DNA of 64,000 nt from Adenanthera pavonina (GCA_026686845.1 JAIVEN010000007.1:35523001-35587000); one strand, 5' to 3'; numbered from the stretch's first letter, positions 48,596-61,860 are shown. The notes: a model not told the origin generated them from the letters alone. Numbers and translations: made by a program.

Positions 48596-51500
48596 TGTAA
48601 CAACCATAATTATCACTATAGAAAGGATAATGTGAGCTTTATATAGAACCAGATATATCAGGACCAGAGGAAAATGGTCAAAATTGAGCAAAAAGGGGAA
48701 AAGAAGGAAGAGAGGAGTGAACACGGTGAGCTACAATGGCACCGCGGTGAGAGATGTTAGATTTGGGCTTGGACCAAGTTAGAGAGCACTCGTGCCACGA
48801 TGAGTTTATTGTGCGTCGTGGCGCCAGTTGCAAAATCTATTTAAATTGAGGTGTTTTAGACTCGTTAAAACAATGAAAACAAAGAGAAAACCGATAGCTC
48901 TGCTAGGGTTTCGTCTTTCTGAGGCCGAAGAACGCATTTTTTTACCTTGGAGAAGCTTGAATTTTGTGGGTAAATGAATTCTTATTTTCTCCTCTCTGTT
49001 TTCTTCAACCTTTATAGTGGGTTTTTACGATGATGGCTTAGGGTTTCATTTAGGCTGCATTTCCACTCATTAAATTGTGTTTAAATGTTTTATAGATGTG
49101 TTGTTGAACGTTTCTAAGTGTTGGGTGTTGGATTTACAGTGATCCAAGGATATTTTCATTAAACCCTAATCCTCAATTCGTTGTCCTGCTATAAATTTGA
49201 AGTTGTTTGGACTTAGATTTGGTTTTATGAGTTGTTTTAGGTATTTTGGTATATGAGCTTGCTTTTTGAGAAACCTTGTTTCAATTGGTTTGGTATTGAG
49301 ATATTGATTTTTGTACACTGAAGGTTGAGAATCCATGTTAGCAATGAGAATTTGGTATTGTATAGGTTGTAAACTTACTCAATTGGGATTCCTTAACTCC
49401 ATGAAGTACTTGAAAAGTGTTAAAGTGGTTGTGGACTTCATTGGTCTACCGGTGTGTTGGGTGGGTTCAAATGGTTAACATAATCGAAGCATATTTCTTA
49501 TGCTCTTTAGCTCCATTTGGTTCGAAGGGTTTTGGAGAAAAGGGAAGGAAAAATTTTCCATCCTATTTTTTCTTGAATCAAATAAAGGGAGGGGACACTT
49601 TTCCTTCTGTCATTAGACAAGAAGGAGAGGAAGAAACATGAAGAAAAATACTCACTTTTCCTTATTTGATTTGAAAAAAAAAATAAGATAAAAAATTTCT
49701 CTCTATCCCCTCCAAAATCCCTCAAACCAAACTGAGAGTAACTGATTATATATGTTTAGTTCTTTTCATATTATGATATGCAATTGTTATAATATATGTC
49801 TTGTTCTTTCATATCATAATATGCATATTAGCATAGATTATGATTGTTTCTTTTCATATCATGATATATATATAGGTACACAACCAGTAAGTTTCTTATC
49901 CCTACTCTAAATTATGATAAAAATGGCTATTGGTTATAGTAACCATGAAATGTATAAGTATGATAGATATTGACATGTCGATGTATATTATACACCCCAT
50001 GACTTATCATATATGTTCATATAGCATGTAAACATGATAGAAAATGACATGTATGGATATGTTAGCATGTATTGGGCTGGTTGTATATTCTTGCAATGTA
50101 TGTTTATTGGGTGATGATATTCTAAATACCATCTGGTATGTCATTATGCTAAAACACACAAAACCTTGTGTTCAAGCGATGCAACTTGTGTTATTCCAAT
50201 CACTAAATAGTTATTTTATAGCCAAGAGACTCAGGTGGCTATAGATTGAGGTGCACATTTTTTAAATAGCCACCAATTCAGGTGGATCAGGGGAAGGAGG
50301 ACTATGGTCCAACCTTCAGTGCAGTGGCCTTTGATCGGGTCATGACTATTGGAAGGAAATTTTAGTGGTGACCCCAGAATTGACCGTTATGGGTTGTTGG
50401 AAGGGAGCCACCGGTTAAAGTTACCTTATCACAGTAACTAGCTCATAATTCTAACCGTGTATTGATGGGGATTGTATTTGCATATTATGCACATTACACC
50501 CATTTCGAGTATTGCATATGAATATTGTTTTGGATGTATGTTCGTATATGTATTTGTAAAACCCCTAATTATTGGGATGTATATCTCACCCCGTGCCTAA
50601 CAATTCTAGGTGAGAGATCTAGTACTAGCAAAGACAAGGCTAAGGAGGCTTAGCCCTTAGAGGATTGAGAGCATACTTATGGGTGCAGGGGCTGTGCTCC
50701 CTCTTGTTTGTCCTTGTTGTTTTCTTAGGTAAAGTGCCATTAGTAGCATATGTGTAATGTTAAGTATAATTTGTTATATATTTTTATGATTGTTGGGCTG
50801 GATTAATGTATAACCCTTCTAAACTCTTTTACACTTCATGGTTGGTTGTTTATGTGGTTTTGGACTCATGACCAAATATGTGACTTGATGTGTGACAAAT
50901 ATGTTTTACATGTGGATTATGGTGTCCCAAATATTATTGTCTTGTAGTTGGGTCAGGAACTTATGGTCTTATTTCCCTTCTGATGTGTTTGGTTGGTATG
51001 TGAGTTTAGTTAGGTTCATGAGCCCTTGTTGTGCAAATTGGGTATATAACCCTTTCATGTGAATTGGGTTCAATTGGGTCAAAACCAAGTAAAGTGGTTC
51101 TATTAGGGTAGTAACCTCTTGAATATGTCTTTTGGGTTGATTGTGACTTGTCAAGAAAATTTTTGTAAAGGATTGATTGGTGGATGGTGGCATAGTATGG
51201 TTTATGGCTTGTCTTGGTCCAAAAGTGACCATTTTGATTTTGGATGTCTCAAATCTTCATACAAAGGCATTTTGAGTTGTGATTAGTGTCAGTAGTTAGC
51301 TAAGAAATAGAGTGACCGGTAGGTTTGAAATCGTGTGAATCGGGAGATCGGAGTGAAGAGTTTTGCGCGTCAGAAGTTGGTCAATTGCATCAGTAAACAA
51401 TTAATGCTATTACTCTTAGTGGCACCACAATGCCAGAATCGTGGTCACGGCGTCGTGTCTCACTAAATCTAGCTTTTGTTTTGTTTTTGAACCATGTCTC

Positions 51501-51609
51501 GCCGCAAGGCTAAAGAGCCACGCCACAACACTATGTTGTTGTTCTATCTTCTTTTTTCGCTTCCCTGCTCAATGGTGTCTTGTCCATGCCTTATAAATTC
51601 TATGTTACA
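48596..51609. mobile_element. Possible solo LTR or other long dispersed repeat, about 3 kb
   Basis: The block is less AT-rich than its surroundings and has no credible gene. It begins TGTAACAACC and can be read as ending TGTTACA, so the edges form a short TG...CA inverted repeat as in an LTR. Both ends share GC-rich phrases of the type CACGGTG, GTCGTGGCGCC and GGCACCACAATGCC, also typical of some plant gypsy-type LTRs. I found no 5-bp target duplication, no primer-binding site and no gag-pol, and 3 kb is long for an LTR. Edges are therefore provisional. Two related phrases, TCTTTTCATAT(T/C)ATGATAT, recur at 49,762, 49,805 and 49,850. Confidence 0.35.
49509..49737. mobile_element. Foldback MITE nested in the 3 kb block
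   Basis: The left end GCTCCATTTGGTTCGAAGGG and the reverse-complemented right end CTCAGTTTGGTTTGAGGGAT are imperfect terminal inverted repeats, each continuing TTTTGGAG. The interior (TTATTTGATTTGAA and its inverse) is also found at 63,690-63,865, so the family is present at least twice. No coding capacity. Confidence 0.65.
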
Positions 51610-52079
51610 TACTTTGTAGGGAAAAAAATTTGTTCTATCTGTTCTTTATTATAAGACAATTTCTAAAAAATCTTATATATGTAAAATATAAGTCACCTTT
51701 TGAGTATTAGATATTGCTTTCTATATTTATCTCTCATTAAAATTTTGGATAAAAAGATATTAAAAAAGATATAATAACATTGGTTATAATTTAATGAGAA
51801 TAATATTAGAAAATTATAGTAAATTTTGTATAATTTAAGAATTTTAATTACTTTTTTTACATGTATAAAATAATTAAAAATAACTTATAATAAGAAATAA
51901 ATAAATAAAATACTTATATCTCTCGACAGGTAAGAAAGAAAGATTTAAGAACACATTTAAATTTTCATATAATTATATAATAAAAAATAACTAAAAAGAT
52001 GATAAACTCTAATTGATTTAATTGGCCAAAAAAAACTACTTGACTCAGGAATTAAGATGAGATTAAGTACCAAGTCGCT

Positions 52080-52315
52080 TGCACCATGCATTGTTTTATT
52101 TGCGCTAGTGTCCAATGGATAAAAGACAAGCCGCACGTGTCAGAGTTCGGTGCACGTGCCCCGTCGTCTACGTTGCTTGTGGGGCAAACCATCGGAAGGT
52201 GCTGTTCTGCTTGGGATGTGGGCTCGACAGGGCGGCAGGTCCCATTTGCCACTTTCCTGTGGGCCCCCTTCCTTATCATCCGCATGGGTCCCATTCTCCA
52301 GAAACTAAAATAATA
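52080..52315. promoter_or_regulatory. GC-rich island with two G-boxes
   Basis: A short GC-rich stretch stands out in very AT-rich surroundings. It contains two perfect CACGTG motifs (52,134-52,139 and 52,153-52,158), as GCCGCACGTGTCAG and GGTGCACGTGCCCC. Overlapping frames are open on both strands (52,052-52,321), which GC-rich DNA produces by chance, and none resembles a known protein. It lies about 6 kb upstream of BES1-like copy A and about 3 kb downstream of copy B. Role unknown; a distal regulatory element, an old promoter or a repeat fragment are all possible. Confidence 0.35.
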
Positions 52316-55300
52316 AAATAATAATACGTTAGATTTTAATCATGCCATAGAAACAAAAATTTGGGTGCCTAGTGTCACTATTAGTCTCTTTTTTTTTTCA
52401 GCCAATTTTTATTATATTAATAATAATGATAATGAATTTAAGGAGTTGATTGATATATTTCAGTAAAATAATTTTTTGAAAAATTTATTTTCCAGGAAGT
52501 AGGTTTCCGGATAATTCATATTTTATATACTTATTTAATTTTTTAATTATCAAGGAAGTTCAAATTATTTTTTAAAATAAATATGTAATATTTTAATGTT
52601 AAAGATAATAATATCCTTTTGATTAAAAAATTGATTAAATAACTAAAAATATTTTTAACAAAATATCATAAATTGCTTGTTCTACTAAGGAAGTAGAACT
52701 TTCTGAATTTACTCCAACTTTTCAAAAAGTTTCATATTTCTTTCAATCAAGTAATATCTATTAATCTATTTTTCGATAAGTTCTACTTCCCTCTCTTATT
52801 TACCACATACCGTGTAAGTCCTAAAAGTATGTTAATAATATTGTTATAATATAATGGACAATTGCAATTAATAATAACTGTATGTAGTTAGTAATTACTG
52901 GTATTTTGATAATTCAATTAGTAATAAATTTTCGCAATGTTAAAAATTAGTTATTGAAATATAAATTCTGTTTGGCAAAGAAAAGAAGAAATATAAATTC
53001 TGATCTTATATGAAGTTAAGTTGTGCCTTGTTTGCTGAAGTTTATGAAATGAGATTTGAAATATGAAAAGTGATTTAATTAAGAAAAAAGACAAATTTGC
53101 AAAGACACACAGCTTCACAGATTTTCTGAGGAAGCAACTTGAAAGGATCATTTCACTTAAAATATTAATAACTAGATAAGTGAATGGTTATTAATATAAC
53201 AGCATTATCTTATTAGTAATTTAGTATAAAGAGAGTTATCACTTATACCAATGTATTTTTTTTTTTAATTTAGACTAAAGATTACATCTAACATTATTAT
53301 CCCAATGAAAACACTGAAGTGCCCAAAAAATTTTGAGATTGGCAAAGTCACAAAACTCAATTCACAAGTGAAATTTCAAGAGTCTTAATCTTGAGTTGGA
53401 TGAATAATATTTCTTTTGATACACGTTATAAGATATTTTATATCATTTACACATATATTAATGAAATAATTTTTTCACCTAAAATTAATACAAAAAGTAC
53501 TAACATTTTTCATTTTACCCTTATTAAATACCATATTTTATTATCATTGTAGGATTATGAATGAGAAGTGGAAAAAAATTAAAAACATAGATAAAATAGA
53601 AAGAAAAATATCTAATATTCTATATTTTAAATTAAAAATTTATTATATAAAATATCCAATAATATGAACATGAAGGAGTATAATTTAGATCACTGAATTT
53701 TGGGTGCTGTTGGGGGAATGAATAGTGATTCTATACTGTGTTAGATTTTCTGTAGTGTTCAGACACGACACAACAAAACAAAACAAAAAGAAATTTTTAG
53801 TGTTATGCTTTTTCCTTTTTCTAAAATTTTTTTCCGGTGAATTTTGTTTTGGTTTGTGTCTCTCCAGTTTCTAAGAGCAGATATGATTCGCGGCTTATCT
53901 TCAGGGTGGCCTACATATATTTGTCATGAGAATGTCATCCAATAAAGAAACATTATGATAATAATTTCATATCCAGAGTCTGTAATCCAATCCACTGAGT
54001 TCTCTTATTTATTTATTTTTTCTCAATCTTCTTTTTGTTTCACCTACCATCAGTAATTTGTTTTACAAGTCATTAGGTATAGTATCTCTCACTTTCGGCT
54101 ATCCATTACCTATGTTCATCAGGGAGGACGCATAAGCACATGGCATTGATTAACAATATTGGATCATTTGACAATGAGGAGCAAAAATTAATTATATACT
54201 CACTTCATAGAAGGAAATTATCATTATGCTCTTCTTTTTTTCAAAGCAAAATTCTTTTCACTTGAACCAACATTCAGAATATATGAGGGATTTCATTTTT
54301 ATCATATAAGTGAGGACATTGTTACTAATAAGCCAACATTATGTGCCAAATCAGTATTCAGTAGTCCTTGGTTTCAAGTTAGCCTGAGATGAGAACAATT
54401 TTATCATGCTTTAAATAATTTCTTAGTTATATCTTAAAAATAACACATACTAATAGTATACCATCTTCAAATACGATGCTTTTAGACATACAAGCAAAAC
54501 ATTACATAGCTCCCACCTTTGTCCATCCCAAGATACATGCCAAATTCCCAATAGAATATTATGAGGTGTTTTCAGCTTTTCATATTATATATACACGTTA
54601 TGTAAGATATTTTATTTTATTGTAAATTTGTGCACATAATTTAATATAAATAAATATAAAAAATTCGATCTTTTTTTTTTGTGATAAATGGATATTTGGA
54701 CAGTCAATGAACAAACAGTTCTCATTCTTAGTCGTTCAAAGGAAAACAGAAATGTCGCAATCAAATGTAAAGCCCCCCAAAACACAACAAAAAAAAAATT
54801 CCAATTTTAGGAAATCCAGTAAGGAAGGATGCCGGGTAGTACAAACAAATAATGCCATGGACCACTGTGGCAGCGATCATAATATCTACCATCTAGCACT
54901 TCACTTTCTTTTCTTTTTATCTAATAGAAATCTAAAGACAATGATGAGCAAGCACCTACAAATTCCGTCACTCATATCCGGAAAATAGAAGATTAATTAG
55001 GAAGAAGATTAAAGTGGGCTACGGGATTTGGTGGGGCCCACTGTATCAAAATTTACATAGTTGGCTATGCCCATTCCAGTTCAGGTACAGTCAAACAGTC
55101 GAAATTTCGAGTAAATTTTCTTTCACTGGCAAACCAAGCCAATCCATACAGGTATATTGATCAATCTTTCCAATAATAATATCAAGGTTTAACAGAGACA
55201 GTGACAAAATGAAAGGGTTATAAAACCACCCCACACCTAACTAAAGCTGTATATATAACTCGGAAACAAATAAGACCTAACAGAAAATAAAGAATAAAAT

Positions 55301-55427
55301 TAAAATACAATGAAAGAGCAACTGTTTATGCTCATCTTAATTCCCTACTCTACCCTTTCTACATAATTAAACAAAACCAGTCAAAGCTCATATCAAAGGA
55401 TGCTGACTTTTGATTTATGTGGTATTC
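52316..55427. other. Gene-free AT-rich spacer
   Basis: No gene, RNA or clear repeat was recognised. Open frames at 52,951-53,151 and 54,707-54,988 lack family features. The last few hundred bases probably contain the 3' untranslated region of BES1-like copy B. Confidence 0.5.
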
Positions 55428-58400
55428 TCACCTGCGATGGAACAAAAAGTCGATCTTTATTTGAACAAAATAAAACAGAGCCATATATTCTAATTCGTCA
55501 AATGCGCATACTACCTGGTCTTTGAGCTCCCAAGAGTGAGTTCAAGGTCATCTGATCCGCAATCTTCGTGGATCCTCTCCCCTTCCCATGGCTTCACCAA
55601 GCCTGCTGTGTTGCTCCCAAAGGCAAATTCTTCAGAAACCACCTCAGCCATCGGAATGTCAGCAGTGTGATCAGAGCCTGCTGCTATGGCTGGAGAACAC
55701 GTCCCACTTTGCCCAGGGGTCCACATTCGGGAACTGCTGCCAGCTAGAACCTCTTCTTTGAAGCCAAAGGGGTTAGAAGAGACCAAGCTGAAGGTTGGAG
55801 AGGTTGGCCCACCCTGGGGAATCCTAATACCAGCAAACCATTCTGGGTTAACAACCTGACGGCCAGGGCTGGGAGGAGTTGAAGAGGGCAGGAAGGAGTA
55901 CTGCTGCCCACCCCACCCAGGACGAGAGGACTGATCATCCCAGTCACCTTTGGTTCGGGGTGTTCGGGCAGTTGGAGAGCTCAGAGGAGGAGTTACAGGA
56001 GCACTAATGGAGCCACTATGAATGTAGAGATGGGGGAGCTTTGAAGAGGATGCTGAAGATGATCCAGATGAGAGATTTTTGAGCCATGGAATTAGGGAAC
56101 TGCCATCACCATTTGGATTTGCTGCATAAGCCGATGAGCGTGGGCTAGGGAAGGAAGAAGAGCCAGGGCTTGGGTTGTAGGATGCACAGGGACTTGGATG
56201 GTAAGATGAACATGGGCTTGCTGCCGCAGAGCCGCCAACCACATCCATACGTTCTACAGGCTTGCATCCCTATATGTACACACTTATGCTTAATGATTGG
56301 TTCAAAAACAGCACATAATGTAACCAGAGACTCCAACATGACAGGTATTTGCAAAACCAAAGCATATCATTTTAGCTACCAGATACATTGCCACAAAAAA
56401 ATAAATTTGTCCACTGACATGATTTTTCATAGAAGAAAAAACTTCTGAAACAAGTTTAGGTCTGTGATCTAATACTACCTTGGCACAAAAAGCTAAAGTT
56501 TTTCTGTGCTGCTTTTCTGGTTTCTGTATGGATATGTTAGCAATTTTGGGCTACAAATCACGCAAACAGTTAGCTCTTGGTTTCTATCTCTGTTCTCTGA
56601 AGATTGATTGCTTATTCAATAGTTAGTATCCTCCGCTCACCCATTTGTTGTCCTCAAGTCTTTAAATCACCAAGAGTAACAAATCATAATATAGGTGAAG
56701 GATCAGTATAAGTGTTATCAAACTTCTAACCTAATTTTGTCTAGAATTCTGGCCTTCAATTCTGCTCCAACTTTTCCTTGCTTACCTAAGCAAAAGTCTG
56801 CAGCTAGTGCATTCATAATGCCATGCGGTTTGTAGTGGATGCTAAATTAACATTTAGAGAAGAAAATAATTTTTGAACTGGACTAATATTGGACTGATAA
56901 ACTAATGTACAAGATCATTTGTCCGATATTCAACTTCATAAGCACAAGCCATTTAAGCTAGCAGGAGTCAGGTATGCACTGGATTAGTGCACAACCATTG
57001 AATGGAGAACCAATTAATACTACAGTGGAACACACACAAAACCTGCTCGTTTCACAACATGGAATAATTTCTAAAAGAAATGCTCTTCCTTATTAGTATG
57101 CACACTATAACTATACCTCTGCAACAGACGATGTAAAATCCAGAAAAAGGCCACTTTTAAAGTTATACGAACACCACCCCCCCCCCCCGGCAAAAAAAAA
57201 AAAAAAACCAACACCACCACCACAATGCATGTCCTGCAGGCTAATATTATAATAGAAGTTTAGTTTTCCCATCCCTGACAGTAGCCATGACAATCGTCTT
57301 GCCAATAAATTTCCTAGCATGAATAACCACTTTATTTTCGTTTTCATCTTTATATGAAATAGTTTCCGTTTTCTATAATTCTATCTCACAGAAGAATCAG
57401 TAACAGTCATTCCTCTATAATAGGGCATCTATTCAACCCCTAAAACTTTCATAAATATTAATCTGCTATGTGGACTAAATACTAGGTGCCCATTTGGTTT
57501 GTCTTTTTGTAAAAGTATTTTTAAAATAACCACAGTTTATAAAAATGAAGTTTAGATAAAAGTAGAATGGTTTACTGAAAAGCTGTTTGAATGAAAAAGG
57601 AAAAAATAATTATTAGAAAGTACAGTTACGTTTTAAAAAATGGCAACCAAACAGGCACTATAGATCCACCTATGCCATTATATAAACGGAATTAAGAAGA
57701 TTTATTGAATTGGTTGAACCATAGGCTAGTAAAATTATCTACTAGAAATACATGGTGTATATGTGACCTTAATATTAAGTCTAAGGGAAAAGTAATAGAG
57801 ATTCTGTGTCTGTATGCTCCAAAAGAGTTTTCTATGTATCAACATGCTTTTCCCTGCCTATTTTAGAAATAACTACTAAACTGTCATTCATCCAGGCAAA
57901 ATTGAACTTCCAGTTCTCTCTCTCCCTCTCTCGAACAAATGAAGAATATAATTACAGAGAAAACAACATACCTGGTTGATTGATGGTTATATGCACTAAA
58001 TATCAATTATTTTATGATCAACGTTAATGGAACGGTACATACACCAATAAAGATCTTCATTATGTAAGTTACAGCCCCTAGTAAGCTGTTGCAGTGTGTA
58101 TGATTGGGCGCGCGTCTATGCCAATCTCGCCTTTTCCTCGCTTTAACTAAGACCCATCAGTTTAAAGTACAGGAAGAACCCTAGATAACTTCAGACCGAG
58201 TATAATTTTCCCCTTTTAGACTCATGTCAAGAAAAACGAAAACAAAATATCATTCAGAATAAAGAAATCTGGTAGAGTCAAACACAACTTCTCTCTAGTT
58301 ACGGACCGTAAACAGTGATTCAGTGAAAACTGAAAACTGAAAACTTATTTTGTAGCGTGATCAATAAAGTGATTGCGGTAAAGTCGTTGCATTATTATAA

Positions 58401-59493
58401 CTGCAACCCGTAAAAGAAGAAACTATCACGGGAAATGAGGAAAAAGGACCATCGTAAATTAGAGTACCATGCGATGTCTGTAAAAGCTTCTGCCATGTTG
58501 CAACAAGCACAGCAAAGAACTAAATATATCATGAAGAAACCTTAACTACCAAATTTACCCCTGACATTTGTCCGAATTCTCAGGCCTACTTTAAAACTTT
58601 TGGCAGTCACTAGGCAAGATCACGATGGGCATTCTCGTGTCCTCGAGATCTATGCCATTCAGTCCTCATGAAGTGAGTCATCAAAGACCATGGAGATAGA
58701 GAATCTTTTGTGCTTCACGCTTAAAAGCGAGGGCAGCCCCGACCAGATCTGACATACACCACCGGTGAGAGGTAAAAAGCATAAAAAAGAAAGAATCTAG
58801 CCCCACTAATAAGTCATCGCCATAGACCAAAGGATAAAAAACAGCGAAAAAATAGCATCTAAACTTGGTTAATCTCCCCGTCAAAGTCCCAGAACACACA
58901 CCGACGTTGCCGGTTTTCTGTTAGCCTATATATGTCACAATTCTGAGACTCTGTCGCGTTCAGGTCCTTTGATTCTGAGCACTACTGCTTGCATGTGCCA
59001 CTGCAAAGCCCCACATGCTAGCAGATGCTACTAAATGCGCATATTAGCTCATAAAACCAATGAACTTGATAGTAACTACTAACGAGCTTAAGAGAACTAA
59101 AGCGAATGCTAAAACCAGCGAGGACTACCCAAACAAGAAAAACTCAATTTCAAATAGAGAGGCAATAAAGCTGTGATCTGATGATTGCTTAACAAAATAT
59201 CAAATAAAAACAAATGAAGCCACTAATGTGAACGAGAATTCCAAAAAAGGTAAATGAAAATGAAAAATAAAGGATACCTTACGGTAAGTGGTGCCGTCGG
59301 GTTCAACAGTCCAGCCAGCCTCGTTGCACAGAGCCTTGAGGACCTCATTGTTGTCGCAGTGCTTAGGGAGCTTGTAGTTGCCGTACATTCTGAGACCAGC
59401 GAAAATCTTCGCGGCTATGGCTCTTCGCCTCCGCTCTCTCCTCTTGTTGTTCTCCCTCTCCTTCCAAGTTGGTTGTCTCGTCCCCGACGTCAT
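55428..59493 (-). CDS. BES1/BZR1-family brassinosteroid transcription factor (BEH4-like), copy B
   Basis: Tandem paralogue of the gene at 43.2-46.1 kb, same orientation, about 324 residues. Exons: 59493-59278, 56269-55515, and probably a 4-nt coding piece 55431-55428. The first 72 residues differ from copy A at a single position (Gln instead of Leu at residue 7), so DNA binding should be the same. The Ser-rich region with SAPVTPPLSSPTARTPR, the PEST-like STPPSP, the docking-type KPWEGERIHE and the EAR motif in DLELTLG are all kept. Copy B has a longer linker around WDDQSSRPGWGG. If the last intron is retained, the frame still ends at the same residue through AGGTAG (stop at 55,513-55,511). 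Intron 1 is about 3.0 kb, twice that of copy A. The divergence outside the DNA-binding domain points to an old duplication. Confidence 0.92.
57488..57661. mobile_element. Short Harbinger-like MITE in BES1-like copy B intron 1
   Basis: The ends GGTGCCCATTTGGTTTG and (reverse-complemented right end) GTGCCTGTTTGGTTG are inverted repeats, with CTA near both edges. The interior shares TTTATAAAAATGAAGTTTAG with the MITEs at 21.4 and 24.7 kb, so it is a shorter member of that family. Confidence 0.6.
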
Positions 59494-61460
59494 CTTTCAG
59501 GCGAAGGGCGCTCTCAGGCAACAAATGTGACTGGAAATTCAACTTGCAAGAACAACGAAAACTGAGGAATAGTTGACTGATATTTTATGGTGGAAAAGAA
59601 TCAGAGAGTAATTAATTAACACAACCACTTCACACTTCGGGCTCAGCGAATCTGTTATAGAAAACGGGGATCAAACCAAAGAAAAAAAACTGCAAATCGG
59701 GGAAAGTGCTCCAAGACGAGGTAACTTTGTCGCGAAGCACTGAGAACAAAACAGAACAACTTCACAGCAACAGAATAACTAATCCGAAAACGACGAGATG
59801 AAGTAGCCGCGAATCGGAGGAAAAAGACGCGTAAAAAAAAAGGACAGAAACAGCTCAATTAGAAGCAGTCAAATGCGAGAAAACTAAATCAAACTGGAGA
59901 AGCTCGAGTGATGCCGAAGATCTAAGCAGATCTAAGCGCGTGGGCCACACACGTCGCCGGATTGAGACCAGATAAGGAGGATCATTATGAGGGAGAAACG
60001 GGTCGGAAATTATGGAAGTGTGAAAGAAGAAGCAGAAAAACCATGAAATGGCGACAAAAAAGTGGAACGAATACAGACGGGCGGGACTAAAAAGTAAATA
60101 CAATCGGCGGAGATTAATTGGGCATGGTGTTGGAGAGAATTACTATTATGCCATTAGAGAGTGACAAAGTGGTGAGTGGATTGCAATTCGTATGTGCTAC
60201 GACGTGCAAAGGTTGACTGAAACGAACTATAGCCCCACGTGACAGTGTGAACTTGTCATGTGGAGTGGCGGCCCTATCAGCCAAATTCAAATAAATTTCA
60301 TTAATACATAAGATTAAAGTTTGATGAGCAAATTATTAATTATTTTGGTTAATTAGAATTCAAACTTTATTCATTAAGCTTATTGCTACTATCTCCCAAT
60401 TTATATAAATATTTTTTAAAATAAATTAAAAAATTATCAAAACCTTTTAATATTATAGTCAGTAAATATAATTCATCATAATTGTATATTTCTCTTAATC
60501 CATCTCTCTTTATTATAAATGTTTTTAGTAAAATTGAAAAATAAAATTTACTATTTTTTTAAAAATTATAAAATGACTTATATTTTTAATACTTAAATAA
60601 TTTTTAGAATATGCTGTATAGATAAGGACGGATGAATAATTTATAAGAAAAAACATAAAATTAACACATTAGTTGATAATATTAGTTGGTAGGTTATAAA
60701 AAAGATTAGATACTGGATAGTTTGTTCACGAAAATTTAATGCCACAAAAAATCAACTTTTATTTTTTTTTCTTTATGGTTAGTGTGCGTGATTACGTTTA
60801 TTCTGTGGATTTTTTTTTTTAAATTCTATATTGTTTTTTAGTTGAATTGAAAGTTCTACCGTAAAGTTTTATTTGGAATTGAATATCTTTATGACAAACT
60901 TTGATGATGACATTGGCTTAAGATGTAGATAACATCTGTGATAATAAATTTATTGTTGGGGACGATTAAAATATACACACGGATGAATCAAGAAAATAAT
61001 ATAAATGTGGAGAGACTTTTACAATTTAAGTAAGATAAATTTAAAAATTATATATATTACTCAATAAATAAATACATTTTTTGGGCATTATATAGGGTCT
61101 ATATTCTATAGTGAGTCGCACACTTTACGACCTGTGAATAATATAATGTATTATAAATTTTTTATTTTATATTATTAGTATCTTTTTAGAAGGAAAACAA
61201 TTGCTAAATTTATAAATAAAAATATTCATTAATTTGAAAGCTTTACGGTGAACGGATTGAATTCAAAGATTTAGAGATTATCATTTCTTATGTAAAAGTG
61301 GGCATGGATGGTTACCTTTTCCAATCTGAAAAATTAAAAACTTGCATAAATTTTAGATTTAGATTATATTATGTTTCATTGACAAGAGAAGATCAAACAA
61401 AACATCTCTTTAAAAAATTTGAAAATACAAACAAGGCTTTTTTCCCTTTTGGATTAGACA
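59494..61460 (-). promoter_or_regulatory. Upstream region of BES1-like copy B
   Basis: No gene is supported. A perfect G-box CACGTG lies at 60,236-60,241, about 745 bp upstream of the start codon. A GGTTGACT motif (W-box core TTGAC, the WRKY target) lies at 60,211-60,218. Both are motif matches only. Beyond about 60,280 the DNA becomes very AT-rich; the ends near 60,500 and 60,640 (TCCATCTCTCTTTATTATAA and the inverse ATTCATCCGTCCTTATC) hint at another small Stowaway-like element. Confidence 0.4.
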
Positions 61461-61474
61461 ACAATACAAATAGA

Positions 61475-61860
61475 AGATTGAGCCCAACAATATGTTGGGC
61501 CAAATGAATATGATTTGCAAACTAAGGAACAAGCAAACAAACCCACAATACAACGTGGGCTCAAAGGGCAACGCCGCTACGAGGTATCACCATTTTTTTA
61601 TTTTTTTTATAAACAGTAGATGGGCTTTAGACCCAATACACATGTTGGAGTTTGTCCTCAGTACTCCGATGGACAATATGGGTAAAAAAAAAAAATTGTC
61701 ATTCCCTTGTCACTTATTCATCAAATACATCTCCATATACATATTGAGGTGTATGGAATATCATTATGGGCTTTACGCCCAATACAAATTCTGGAGTTTT
61801 GCTTAATATTCCGTACACAAGTGAACCAAATGGGCCCTATAATCAAACCTTGAAACGTGA
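61475..61860. repeat. Direct repeat pair with hairpin and TGGGC(C/T) motifs
   Basis: A segment of about 65 bp starting ATGGGCTTTAGACCCAATAC at about 61,620 is repeated in diverged form at about 61,766 (ATGGGCTTTACGCCCAATAC). Just before lies a hairpin, GCCCAACA-ATA-TGTTGGGC at about 61,481-61,499. Five TGGGC(C/T) motifs fall within 380 bp. No gene was found here. Confidence 0.55.

Noticed and set aside
52052..52321. Small proteins on both strands of the GC-rich island
   Set aside because: Open frames overlap on opposite strands and in two plus frames, as expected from GC-rich sequence with few stops; no recognisable domain.
57175..57205. Poly-C/poly-A run as a possible structured element
   Set aside because: Simple homopolymer tract inside an intron; no further structure supports a function.
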